Assembly (NCBI GenBank): GCA_023313575.1
Contig: JAJTTP010000009.1
Span: 558,001-622,000, forward strand
Direction: 5' to 3'
Length of the DNA stretch: 64,000 bases
Source of the DNA: Eutypella sp. D-1
Taxonomy: Eukaryota; Ascomycota; Sordariomycetes; Xylariales; Diatrypaceae
Of the stretch, positions 36,925-46,651 are shown piece by piece. Within the stretch, counting starts at the first letter, position 1. Every line of letters starts with the position of its first letter. A program made the position numbers and the translations under genes. A model generated the notes under the pieces. The model saw only the letters and a list, made by a program, of their open reading frames with translations, did not search any database and was not told where the DNA came from.

Positions 36925-39552
36925 CTACTTGCGTGAACCGAACACACCAATGTGCCATGCATAGGCTTTCGCAAGCCTTCTTCCGAACGTTCTTGCCATA
37001 TAGTATGGTATCTTATGGCTCGGATGGGGCTCGTGGAATTGTATGCCACGAGAGTACTCACTCCCACACTGCTCCAAGTCGGGGCCCGGAACGAACTGCC
37101 ATACGGAGCCACCAAGATGTTCCATCGCAAAGCCAACTTGGTGCATGGCTTGTAGAAAGTGAGACCAGGGGATCTCCCCCGGCTGCTGCGAAGCCGCTGA
37201 TGGGCGGTAGAATAGGGCTTCAAAAACCTGCATGGCCGATCTATCGACTGTGAACATAGGCTCAGGCTCCTGTTGTTGTTCTTGCTGGTCGTCGGTGGCT
37301 TCGGGCGCGGCCGGCTCAGTGGGCCTCAGAATTCCACGTCTCTTCTTCTTGGCCTTCTTGCCCTCCACTTTTCTCGGCGCCTCGTCCGCTGTAGGGGGCA
37401 TTCCGCCGAAAGGCTGTGCCATACGATCATCCCATGTTTTCTCTTTAGCCTTTTCAACGGGGCTGATCCAGTCTGGTGTACGTTCAGGCTTTGCTCGAGC
37501 AAGGACTTCTTCGATACGCCCATTATAGATCCCGGCAATCTTCATCTCTGGTATGACTAGTTCCCAAAACTCATCGAGGCATCTCTCAGCGGCCTGCATT
37601 GCTTCCACGTTGGCCTTGCTGTAGCCTTTGTCGACGGGATATTTCATCATGGCTACCTTCGCGCCCAGCTTCCGAGCTTTGAAAGATGGCACGAATCTAT
37701 AGGCTGGTATCATGGTTAAGGCCGTTCTGTAGTGGTCATTCTTGGCTTTGACGTAGGTCGCCTTGTCGACTCTGGCCTTATACAGCGCGGAGGAAAACCA
37801 TGGCTTGAAACTCTCAATCTGATGGGTGCACTCGGACATGATGCATATATCTGATACCCTCTCGGCGATATATCGTGTAATGAATTCTCGGGCCTCGTGG
37901 CCCTGCGTGACACGCTCAAGTTCTTGAACGCAGGTCCTCGCGCCAATTTTCCAGCGGAGTTGTGCCCTGGAAATAAACCTGGTGATGTCTAGAAACTCGG
38001 CCTTTGACGCCGTCGTCTTGGTGGTTGAACGGTAGATCATGAATCCACCTTTGCCCTTGGTATTCGCGTTGCAGCGATAGAATAAGTCTCTTACTGGTGG
38101 TGATATCTGAACCAGTAATTCGATCTGTTCCATATCCCACTCCAACATACTCCTTACGAAGAAGTATAAGCGCAAGAGTCCAAGTGCCAACTCCTGCGGA
38201 AGATCCTCATGTGGTTGGATATTTCTTCCGTCGAATAGTTTCTCCTTCAACTCCGCCAATTCTACAACTCGATCGAGGACTGTCGCCCATTTCTGGGCTG
38301 CCGACAGGTAGTAGCCGAGCACAATCAGGACAACATTCTCTATGAGCTCTCGGCGGCGTTCTGTCGTCTCTGAACCTTCCTCGTAGCTTCCGTCGATGTA
38401 TTGTAGATATCTGTAGTGATGCTCACTGACCTCCTGAAGAACAGTGGCAAAAAAGGCGGGGTCTTCTCGCAGACCCCGTACTCTATCTTCAGCTTCGGAA
38501 CATTTGATGGCAATCATCGTTTGGAGGCGCCGTAAGTCGAACTTGGCCGGTACATGGTAAATTTCCTCGTAGCGCGATGTCGTATCTGAACCTTCGGACG
38601 TACTGCGACGTCGGTTGATCGTGGGAAGAGGAGGCTCTGGCTTTATAGGGGCGTTGGTGAGGGCGAGGGGGTCTAGAGGGATGTCGTATAAGATCCCTTC
38701 ACATACTTTAATAAGGAATTTGTAGAGTTGTTCCTGTATCTCCAAGAGCCATATTCCTTCCCCTGGACTGACGTCCAGTCCTTTTTTAAGGCGTTCGTAA
38801 GCGTCTGCCTTTCCCTCCCACGACACTAGGCGCCCATATTCTAAGGGACCATCCTCGATGAAGCTCGTGCTCCATCCATCAAGGAATAGTGGTGGTGGTA
38901 AATTTCCCATCTTCATGTGGCACATGGCTGGCTGTAAGTCGGTAAATGCGAATTTCGATGGTGGGTTTCTGCCTCGGGCGTTCAAAAGAAGAAGGATGGG
39001 CTCCAGATTGCACAGGTCTTCAAGATTGATGCTTGACCATAGGAAGAACTGCCTTATAGCAGGAGTATCTCTGTGGGACATTCTTAGTCCTTCTAGGCAA
39101 CATCCACTCATAATATGTGCGATGTCTGGTCGGTGTCCAGTGGCCATGGGCTTGAACTCCTTACCCCAGGCAGACTGAAGAATCGCGCGACGTTTGTGCT
39201 TCGATTTCTTTGACCATCTCCCCTGGATGGTGGCTTCGTATCGCTCCACTATCATCCGTAACCTCGGATAGTGGCTGCAGATCTGCTTTATGTCGTCTGC
39301 AGTCCAACCCCTCACGGTATCAACCGATAAGAGGTCTACTATGGGGGGCCTTGTTCTCATATTTCGAAAATGGCCGTGTGAATAATACTTCACACCTTGT
39401 CCACTCACGATTCCTTCGGTATCACCGATATGAAGCTTCTGACCCGGGGGCAACAAATCCCCGGACACCATGTTGTCAAACATGGCCATTTCTAGCCGCG
39501 TGTGCTTCTCTATGCCAAAAAGATGGCTGTCGTTTTCAGGGATGTCATCCAT
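36925..39552 (-). CDS. Large fungal 'ipa-type' protein with a HicA-like C-terminal domain
   Basis: Intact single exon of 875 residues from ATG at 39552. The bulk (about 1-700) is a helical, soluble region with no membrane segments, matching in style the long fungal proteins often labelled 'ipa protein', whose function is unknown. A basic patch (GKKAKKKRRGILRP, about 740) may be a nuclear signal, followed by a Gln/Glu-rich linker. The last 95 residues look like a separate small domain: IPWSHFLQAMHQVGF, GGSVWQFVP, IQFHEPHPSHKIP, then FGRRLAKAYAW. This order (helix, then G-G-S strand, then FHxPHP) recalls the double-stranded-RNA-binding-like fold of HicA/YcfA proteins. The usual histidine after G-S is replaced by Val-Trp, so no activity is claimed. 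Confidence 0.75.
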   Translation of the reverse strand: MDDIPENDSHLFGIEKHTRLEMAMFDNMVSGDLLPPGQKLHIGDTEGIVSGQGVKYYSHGHFRNMRTRPPIVDLLSVDTVRGWTADDIKQICSHYPRLRMIVERYEATIQGRWSKKSKHKRRAILQSAWGKEFKPMATGHRPDIAHIMSGCCLEGLRMSHRDTPAIRQFFLWSSINLEDLCNLEPILLLLNARGRNPPSKFAFTDLQPAMCHMKMGNLPPPLFLDGWSTSFIEDGPLEYGRLVSWEGKADAYERLKKGLDVSPGEGIWLLEIQEQLYKFLIKVCEGILYDIPLDPLALTNAPIKPEPPLPTINRRRSTSEGSDTTSRYEEIYHVPAKFDLRRLQTMIAIKCSEAEDRVRGLREDPAFFATVLQEVSEHHYRYLQYIDGSYEEGSETTERRRELIENVVLIVLGYYLSAAQKWATVLDRVVELAELKEKLFDGRNIQPHEDLPQELALGLLRLYFFVRSMLEWDMEQIELLVQISPPVRDLFYRCNANTKGKGGFMIYRSTTKTTASKAEFLDITRFISRAQLRWKIGARTCVQELERVTQGHEAREFITRYIAERVSDICIMSECTHQIESFKPWFSSALYKARVDKATYVKAKNDHYRTALTMIPAYRFVPSFKARKLGAKVAMMKYPVDKGYSKANVEAMQAAERCLDEFWELVIPEMKIAGIYNGRIEEVLARAKPERTPDWISPVEKAKEKTWDDRMAQPFGGMPPTADEAPRKVEGKKAKKKRRGILRPTEPAAPEATDDQQEQQQEPEPMFTVDRSAMQVFEALFYRPSAASQQPGEIPWSHFLQAMHQVGFAMEHLGGSVWQFVPGPDLEQCGSEYSRGIQFHEPHPSHKIPYYMARTFGRRLAKAYAWHIGVFGSRK

Positions 39553-40747
39553 CTTGACCGATAATCAGTCGAATCGGCCTAGCTGCTTGGTAAGGTGTCG
39601 TTGTATATAGGGTAGTAATAAAAAGCCTATTCTATCAGTTTAGTACTCGCCTCCAATACTCTTCATATTGAAGATGATCATGTTAACTGAAGAGTGTAGG
39701 ATAAGGTAAAAGCACTTACAGTCAGCCTGGGTAGAGATCGCGGTTCCAACAGAACCAGGGACGTTCATGCAAGGGCAATGATGTCGCCGTAATTAAAAGT
39801 GGTATTCCTGAACCACTGAGTTGTCAATAACTGTCAAGCAGTATCATCAACTATATATGAATATTTCATTCCAGGAATAGTCAACTAACCTAGCTTGCTG
39901 GTATATACTGGACTTGCCGTAATCACACCTCACAACACGTTCCCTTTGATGGGAATATTAGAAAGTGTTGAAAGAAGAGGTGACCCTTTTGTATGTATAG
40001 GTGTCTGTGTGTCAAGGCTAGTAAGAGAGGAGAGAGTTCCGATCTGAGATTGTGTGTGTGAGGAAAAACAGAGTATTTGTATGTGCATATGTCGGTCCAA
40101 TGCCAGGTACGTCTGTTGTTGTTTGTATGTACTATTCGCAAGAGTAGTGCCGACAATCTTTTCTCTTTGACGCGTCAGGGTTCGCTACACATTTAGAAAA
40201 ACGCGTTAATAGTGTCATTGACGTCACGTAATGTATTCGGTACCAGTACAGCATTCAATGACAGCACAGTGTTATCGACAAGCCCTATCACCCACAATCA
40301 CAAACTACGTTTTCTAAATATGTCTGCATGAGGTTAAGGTTTTATCAAACCCATAGTGAAATCTACGTATTATGTACAAATGTACAACAATAAATGAAGC
40401 TTACTGCAGTGGGGTTCTATATTGATGCCTTTCATCATGTATCGTAGCTGTTTTCATCTACTTTTTACTTAGAAAATCGCAAATGTCAAACAAATAGTAT
40501 TTTTATGTTTCCCGAACTACCTGTATTGATACGCCTTAGCTCTAGTTTATTCATTATTTGGAACTACCTTGTACCAGCTTGTATCCATTGATTCTTTGCT
40601 GCATACATATTACAGCTAGCAGAAGCTTAAGATAAGTGTCAGCTTCTACATACCTGTACTTGGATCAGTTCATACTAGCACTCGAAGTAACTCAGGAATA
40701 CAATCCATATATATAAGGCTAAACATAATTCCACATGCTCCTCATCA
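39553..40747. other. Intergenic, AT-rich, nothing coding
   Basis: Upstream region of the 875-residue gene. No coding signal or repeat was recognised beyond AT-rich sequence near 40300-40700. Confidence 0.5.
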
Positions 40748-41128
40748 TTATGGGTTGGGATAGAGAGTGATCCCGTGCATGCACTTGTCTCGTTCGGAGA
40801 AAAACCACAGGTTTTGATACGAGTGGAAACGGCCAGGAGGGGTAAAACATAATCTCTCTAAAAAATGTGGCCAAGGACCATTTGGCCTTGGAATATTATT
40901 CCTGTAAAACTCATCTATCTCCGGGAGTGCTATGTTATTGAGTGAATCTGATTTCATCTCAATTATTATCTTGGATAAGCCTTCTCTTGGATAGAGGCAG
41001 ATAGGGGTAAGGACCCACATATGGTGGACACTCTCATCTAGCAGGCGCTCGCCAAATTCAATGAGCCCCTCTACTACCATCCTGATTATAATAAAAACCA
41101 TATGAAAATTGACGACATCAATGTTCAT
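40748..41128 (-). CDS. Doubtful small ORF, 126 codons
   Basis: An uninterrupted frame from ATG at 41128 to a stop at 40748. The predicted product has a plausible composition, with a hydrophobic start (VFIIIRMVVEGLIEFG) and an aromatic, Pro-rich end (GRFHSYQNLWFFSERDKC). No motif is recognised, and the region is AT-rich. It may be a real small gene, the 3' fragment of a dead one, or chance. Its start lies about 150 bp from the foldback element. Confidence 0.3.
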   Translation of the reverse strand: MNIDVVNFHMVFIIIRMVVEGLIEFGERLLDESVHHMWVLTPICLYPREGLSKIIIEMKSDSLNNIALPEIDEFYRNNIPRPNGPWPHFLERLCFTPPGRFHSYQNLWFFSERDKCMHGITLYPNP

Positions 41129-41281
41129 GATGAAATTTCGGATAGTATAATTCTTTCATTCTTATCGAATTAGCCATCTTGTTGCTATAAATGACCTCAG
41201 ACAACCACATGTGACAGTCGTGGCTATTGTACCCCGGGGAAACCTTGTCAAGATACGTTATAGAGGGATTTCCTCAAAACC

Positions 41282-41593
41282 TGTTGGTTGTTAGTGATAT
41301 AGGTTGAAAAGGGTTGTTGCCCGTCATGGGATCGGGTGGAAGATGATAGTGCTGGTGTCGCTTGTATTGTCACGATGGAGTCTTCCGATTGTCGCGACAG
41401 TGACTCTTCTGACCTCACTGATTAGTGTTGTTAGACAGACATAGTAACATAGATTAGCAAGGTCAGAAGAGTCACTGTCGCGACAATCGGAAGACTCCAT
41501 CGTGACAATACAAGCGACACCAGCACTATCATCTTCCACCCGATCCCATGACGGGCAACAACCCTTTTCAACCTATATCACTAACAACCAACA
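41282..41593. mobile_element. Foldback (MITE-like) element with perfect 134-bp inverted repeats
   Basis: The left arm 41282-41415 and right arm 41460-41593 are exact reverse complements over 134 bp, starting TGTTGGTTGTTAG and separated by a 44-nt loop (41416-41459). I compared the arms base by base. The same pentamer, AAACC, lies immediately outside both ends (41277-41281 and 41594-41598), as expected of a target-site duplication. The element has no coding capacity. It sits between the doubtful ORF and the BIM1-like gene. The absence of any mismatch suggests recent insertion, active correction, or a foldback sequencing artefact. Superfamily is not assignable: a 5-bp duplication does not fit the common fungal Tc1-mariner (TA) or hAT (8 bp) types. 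Confidence 0.85.
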
Positions 41594-41737
41594 AAACCGA
41601 TGTCCAGCCCCAGTCTTGTATCAAACCCAACGGGCATTTAGTGCTACCTTCAACTGCTGTGCTTATTCACGCTGCTTGCTCGTGAAGTCTTGCCGGTAGG
41701 GGTATGCTAATAAAGGCCCAATAAGTAATAGACATTC

Positions 41738-42823
41738 TTAGGAGGGACGGGTGCTAGGCAAGTCCTGCAGTTGCATATTGGTATCGCTTTCGGCGTTACC
41801 CGACGTTCTTGACCTAGACGCCGCATCTTCGTCCCACTTGACGTTTCGGCCGGATAACCCGCGGTCCGCCAGACGCTTCTCTCTCTGGTCTCGGCGGTAC
41901 AGGAAGAAGAGGACGATGCCAATCAGGGCAGCACCGACAACGCTTCCGATGACGATTCCGGCGATGGCGCCACCCGAGAGACCACCACTACCATTACCGC
42001 TCGACGATTCCCCGCTTTGGCTGTTCTCCGCCGGGGCCGAGGACGGTGATGGCGTTGACGACTCTTCCGGCTCTTCCTCGGTCACATTGAAACAAGGGAC
42101 TTTGAAGTTGAAGTCGGATCGCTCGATGTAAGTGATGTCGGCACTGTTAAGTTGGGGTTAGCGGGTCCTTACTTGTATTTGTTCTGGTAGCCTCGAAGGC
42201 AATGGCCAGGGTTACACAACTCACCATGCGTAATAAGTCTCATTAATGTCCTTGTCGAATTCTGAAGTGTACTTGATCTGCAGTGTAGCGTTGCTTCCGG
42301 CACGGACGTCAGAAGGAGGATTTGCGATATTCAAGCATTGGTGTCCGGGGTCAAGCTCTTTGATACGATCCCCTGAGATGAGCACCTCGAAGTCGTCGTT
42401 CTCCTGAGGGTCTGGGTTCCCATGAGAATATGTTATCATGCAAGGAAAAGCTAGGTGTTTCGCCTACCATTGCCGTATGAGATCGCTATCTGTATTCCGA
42501 ATGATTCGTCTTGCTGCACAAGTGAAACTTGGCCACCAGCTATGTCACTTGTCAGCGATATTCCCGAAAAACGAGTATACGCAGTGATTACTGAGTGGAA
42601 AGTCTGTGCGATTAGTTGGCCCCTTCGATGTACCGCATGGGGCTACATTGTCATGGTAGGATAACCACTCTCGGTCCGGTGGCCAAAGGAAAGCCGCCGG
42701 ACCCATGTCGTCGACATCGTCAGTGCTATCATGTTGTGCTAGAGCACTTAGAGAGCATGATATCGCAATGAAAGCGACAAACCAAAGATATCTGCACATC
42801 GTAACTTCCAGCAGAGGTGTCAT
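41738..42823 (-). CDS. Membrane-anchored BIM1-like (copper acquisition factor type) protein
   Basis: Exons 42592-42823, 42468-42539, 42225-42411 and 41738-42143 join in phase and give 298 residues. Start could be ATG 42823 or 42799; the later one leaves a tidier signal peptide (MCRYLWFVAF..SALA). The extracellular domain has GPAAFLWPPDREW, then NVAPCGTSKG, NRTDFPLTGGQVSL, GHQC, SNATLQIKY and, after splicing, YYACADITYIE..CFN. This is the pattern of the fungal BIM1-like domain, relatives of X325 copper proteins. A Ser-rich stalk and a transmembrane helix (IAGIVIGSVVGAALIGIVLFFLY) follow, then a short basic cytosolic tail. It is therefore anchored, not free. A histidine lies right after the expected cleavage point (AQHD), but copper binding is only inferred. 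Confidence 0.85.
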
Positions 42824-45800
42824 ATCCGTGGGGTGTTTGGCTAGCAGTTATAAGGGAACATCAAACAACCAAGTTGGGTAAACCTGGGTAAGTATATATT
42901 TATTTCCTACCCCTCGGGCTTGGCCAGCCCTTCTGTGACCACCCTCACGGACCAATGGTTGAACGCTACCCCTCCGAAATATATCCACCAACTAATTCTG
43001 TTCCAACACGCCTGGCCCTCATTCCTATCTCGCATTACCCTGTTACACATCCACTTTGGGCGGGATGTTGCACCGAAGTAAAGCTTTGTGGAAGCAAACT
43101 TGGAACCAATTTGCTCTGCTGGTTGGATATATTCTTAGCTAATGGCATGTCATTGGTGCACCACTCCGGCTAAACCAGATCGATTGGTCACCAGCGCGCG
43201 ACATGGCCTGCGCAAAGCGTCCTTGGCGTTGTGGTGAAAGACATAATGTGGCTACAGGAGCCAGGCCGTTATCAGATGAGATGATCAGATTAGATGATGG
43301 CCGCACTCCTGATTGGGCCAGCGGATCCGTCGGGGATCAATACTATGCTTAATATATGGAACTACAGGGCGGACCCCCCATAGACTTTTGATGGTGGTGG
43401 ACCAATCCATAGACCTACCTTCCGTTCTCGGCAAGAAGCATCAGATGATCTCGAGTGTATCTAGGCTCTATCACCACACTGAAGGCGCCTTCTATGACTC
43501 TTTGGTGGTTGGGGTCGTGAGGGGAAATCGTAGTATTGTAACATAACCCGGCATATGAATTGGCGGAAGCGAACCATTTGGAAACTCCAATTCTTAGTAT
43601 ACCAAGAACTTACATATGAAGAGCAAGTAGCGAGATTTTCCAATGACCGGATCCGCTAAAGTAATGGTCGCATGTTACTGGACGGATAGGTGCCTACACG
43701 CTGTAATTACCCAGAGGGTCAGTATGAAGTATCTTAGTATCCAGTCCAGTAACGAAGGCGCCCAATTGTTCGTGATTGAACGTAGGCGCACTGGAGCATG
43801 AAGAAGCTTTGGCGTCTTCCCCCTAATTTACATCACCAAACACTCATGTATTAGTCAACACTTACTTCCACTTGTTGCTAACATGAGGTGTTTCAAAGCA
43901 GTTATACTAGGTTCTGCAGAGCAGTGGCATTATTCAGCGCCGTGATGAAACTGTATCTTCACGCCACTTAAACTCCATCAGGTGCCACCCGGATCGCGTG
44001 AGTGTCACGCAAGCTGTGGTTATACGATCGTGAAACCTGAGACACTGTAACATTTCAATCTGAATGGGCACGTTTGAAGACTGTTCATCTGGACGAATTA
44101 CGGGGAAACAGTCTCACAAGCTGCGGAAAGGCGAAGGCTAGATGTGGCGCCTAAACAGCCGAGCGACATTTCATCGAGTTCGCTATCCGCCACTTCTGGT
44201 GTGCCCACGAATAGTATCTCGATGACCAGCATGGCAGATTTTGCTAGCACAGTGGGCACGACGCCAGGCATGGAGTTTACACTGTTTCTAATAAGCAATA
44301 AGGTGGATGTGTAATCAAGAGAGCATCTTCGCAAGGCTACACCCACCCTTGATGTTATAGCAGCTAGCAGCGTTTTTAGCGATAATAAATAGTGACAAGT
44401 GCCTCCACTCAAGCCGCGTTTGCTTTGTAGTGGCATTGCGCGGTGCTGCACTGCGGTGATGAGCACGAAAAATAGCACTGTGGTCATGAAAACTAGGTCA
44501 AGTACTATGAAATATAGTTCAGCATGCATTGCCAAAAGGGGGTGTTGGTTTAAGACAATGGGGTTTGTAAATCCCGTAGACACCACTACATTCAAGTGAG
44601 GCGCCTGTGAAAGAGGATACTGGCATCGAAGTACATGTTAAAATGTATTAGGTGTATGACACTTCAGGTCCTTCCTAACGACTTATTAAAATATCAATCA
44701 AGCTAGAACTGTGCTAATAGTTGGAATGGGAATCGATTACTAAACTGGCAGCTTCATTGAAGCCAGCAATGTGGATCTTACCCAGTATGAAAACCCCCTG
44801 TTAAAAGCCTCGGAAGCCTGGCCTAGATGCTCTACTACCGCCCACACCGCATACACGGGAGCACCCGGACGATAAATCCCTAGCCCTACTTACTTCATAG
44901 GCCGAGGAAGAAAAGGGAAAAAAAGGCGAGAAAGGCTAGGAGTTCAGGATAGCTGCTTATAACACTATCGAGCCACGTTGCACTGCCACTTAATGGTTGG
45001 GGACTAAAAAGACCTTCTACTGTGTAAAACAATTCTTATTTTCTGGTGAGATGTAATTATTTGAGGGCAGCATTTGTCATCAATTCTCATTCATAAGAAT
45101 TACGCGTGGTTCACAGTGAAGGAGTGACGCTATTTATCGAGTAACAACATATGCTGTACCCACCCCCACCCAGATGCCTTTACTACTAATACTTAGTAGT
45201 TAGGACCGTGACAGGGGCATGGCACCCTTGTAAGACAGTGCTGGTTTATATGTAGTGTGATCGCATCATCCGAAAGTGCAACTCTTTTGGTGACCGACGA
45301 TAAGCATGTGGTTATGATGTTCCATAAGCAGCTAACAACACATTCAAGGTATAGAATACCCCTGTTGTCTCTGAGCGTACTTGCAAAATGCGCAGACAAC
45401 ATGAAAGGGAGACCGAATATGGTTCTGCGACAAGGCTATTATGTATGATTACACAACAAATTTAACTCGGATTTTTGCCAGAAGAAGCTGCATGCGAATA
45501 GTAAGACGTATACAATACGGCACACGACATCGCAAGAATTCAAATAACAGGCCATTGTCCAATGCGAGCAATACATGACGGATGCTGAGGAACGGCTGAA
45601 AGTTATCCCTTGTCAGTTCATGCAAGCCACTCAAGTCTATTGATGCAAGTCACTCAAAACTCAGCCGAACTCCGGCAGAGCGCATCTAATAAGATGGTAT
45701 AGATATGTACGAAATAAGAAAGCATCGCATTTGGCCCCCAAATGTGACTTGGTAATAACTGCACAAATCAGGTGACATGTGTGACTACCCACAGACCTGC

Positions 45801-46651
45801 ATTTGCAGTAATAACACTTACTTCATCTTGTTAAGGATACTACACCACATGCTTGGTAGCCTATCCACAGCAGTCCTAGAATAGATACACCCACCCTCCT
45901 TTATTACAGCCTTCCACTAAACACATGGCAATCACGAACTTAAAGGGTTCCAAAGCCTACCGTACATACCAACTTGAAAAAGTGCCACACATGCCTTTAA
46001 AACACTACCCCAACTTCGGGGGTTCCGAACAGGAAGTAACGCCGTATCTTCTCCAGAATATTGATCTCTTTCCAGCTGAAGGTGGATTCGGGTGCACTTC
46101 CCGATGCATGGCATCGGGCAGCGCGCCACTATCCAGTCTAGTCAGATCTTGGTTATCACTTGTTGACATGGGCTAGACGACTTGCCGCCCTAGTCGCCGG
46201 CAGGTCACATAAGGCAACGCCCCTTTCTTACATGAGTGGTTTGTTTTCTGTATGCTCAAGGCTATGGGGCATCAGAGAACCTGCAGGGGAGGATCATGTC
46301 GTTATCCGCGCTTACTTCCATCATCCAGCGATGCATAATATCCAAATATATGCTTGCCATTGGTCCATTTTTTGCGACGTCTCCGTCATGGCACAGTCGA
46401 TGTCAGCTATGATGCAACATAGCTGAGCTAGCTTTCGGTGAACCTCGAAAAGTGTATTGAGGCTGAAGTGATTGATGAAGGGTGGTACTTTGGTTCGTCT
46501 ATATTTGCTAGGTTTCCTCAAATATCTTAGATTGCGCCAATGTTCTTGTAGCAGCCTCATACCCGTACTCGAAGCCGCAAACCACTCGAGGAATACACCC
46601 AGTCAACATAATTAAAATATTCTGTGGCTCTTGAGTTGAAGGCTTCCCATA
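42824..46651. other. Long gene-free stretch with a possible relic
   Basis: No intact gene seen in 3.8 kb. Around 44100-44600 a Ser/Thr-rich coding-like piece reads forward (ETVSQAAERRRLD, then SISMTSMADFASTVG) while the same interval stays open for 165 codons on the minus strand with a hydrophobic stretch. One of these may be a dead membrane-protein fragment. The rest shows only short random frames. Confidence 0.4.

Noticed and set aside
41324..41539. Open frame inside the foldback element
   Set aside because: It simply reads across the inverted repeat and loop; not a gene.
44098..44595. 165-codon minus-strand frame with hydrophobic stretches
   Set aside because: The opposite strand looks equally coding-like over part of it and no family is recognised; at best a relic.
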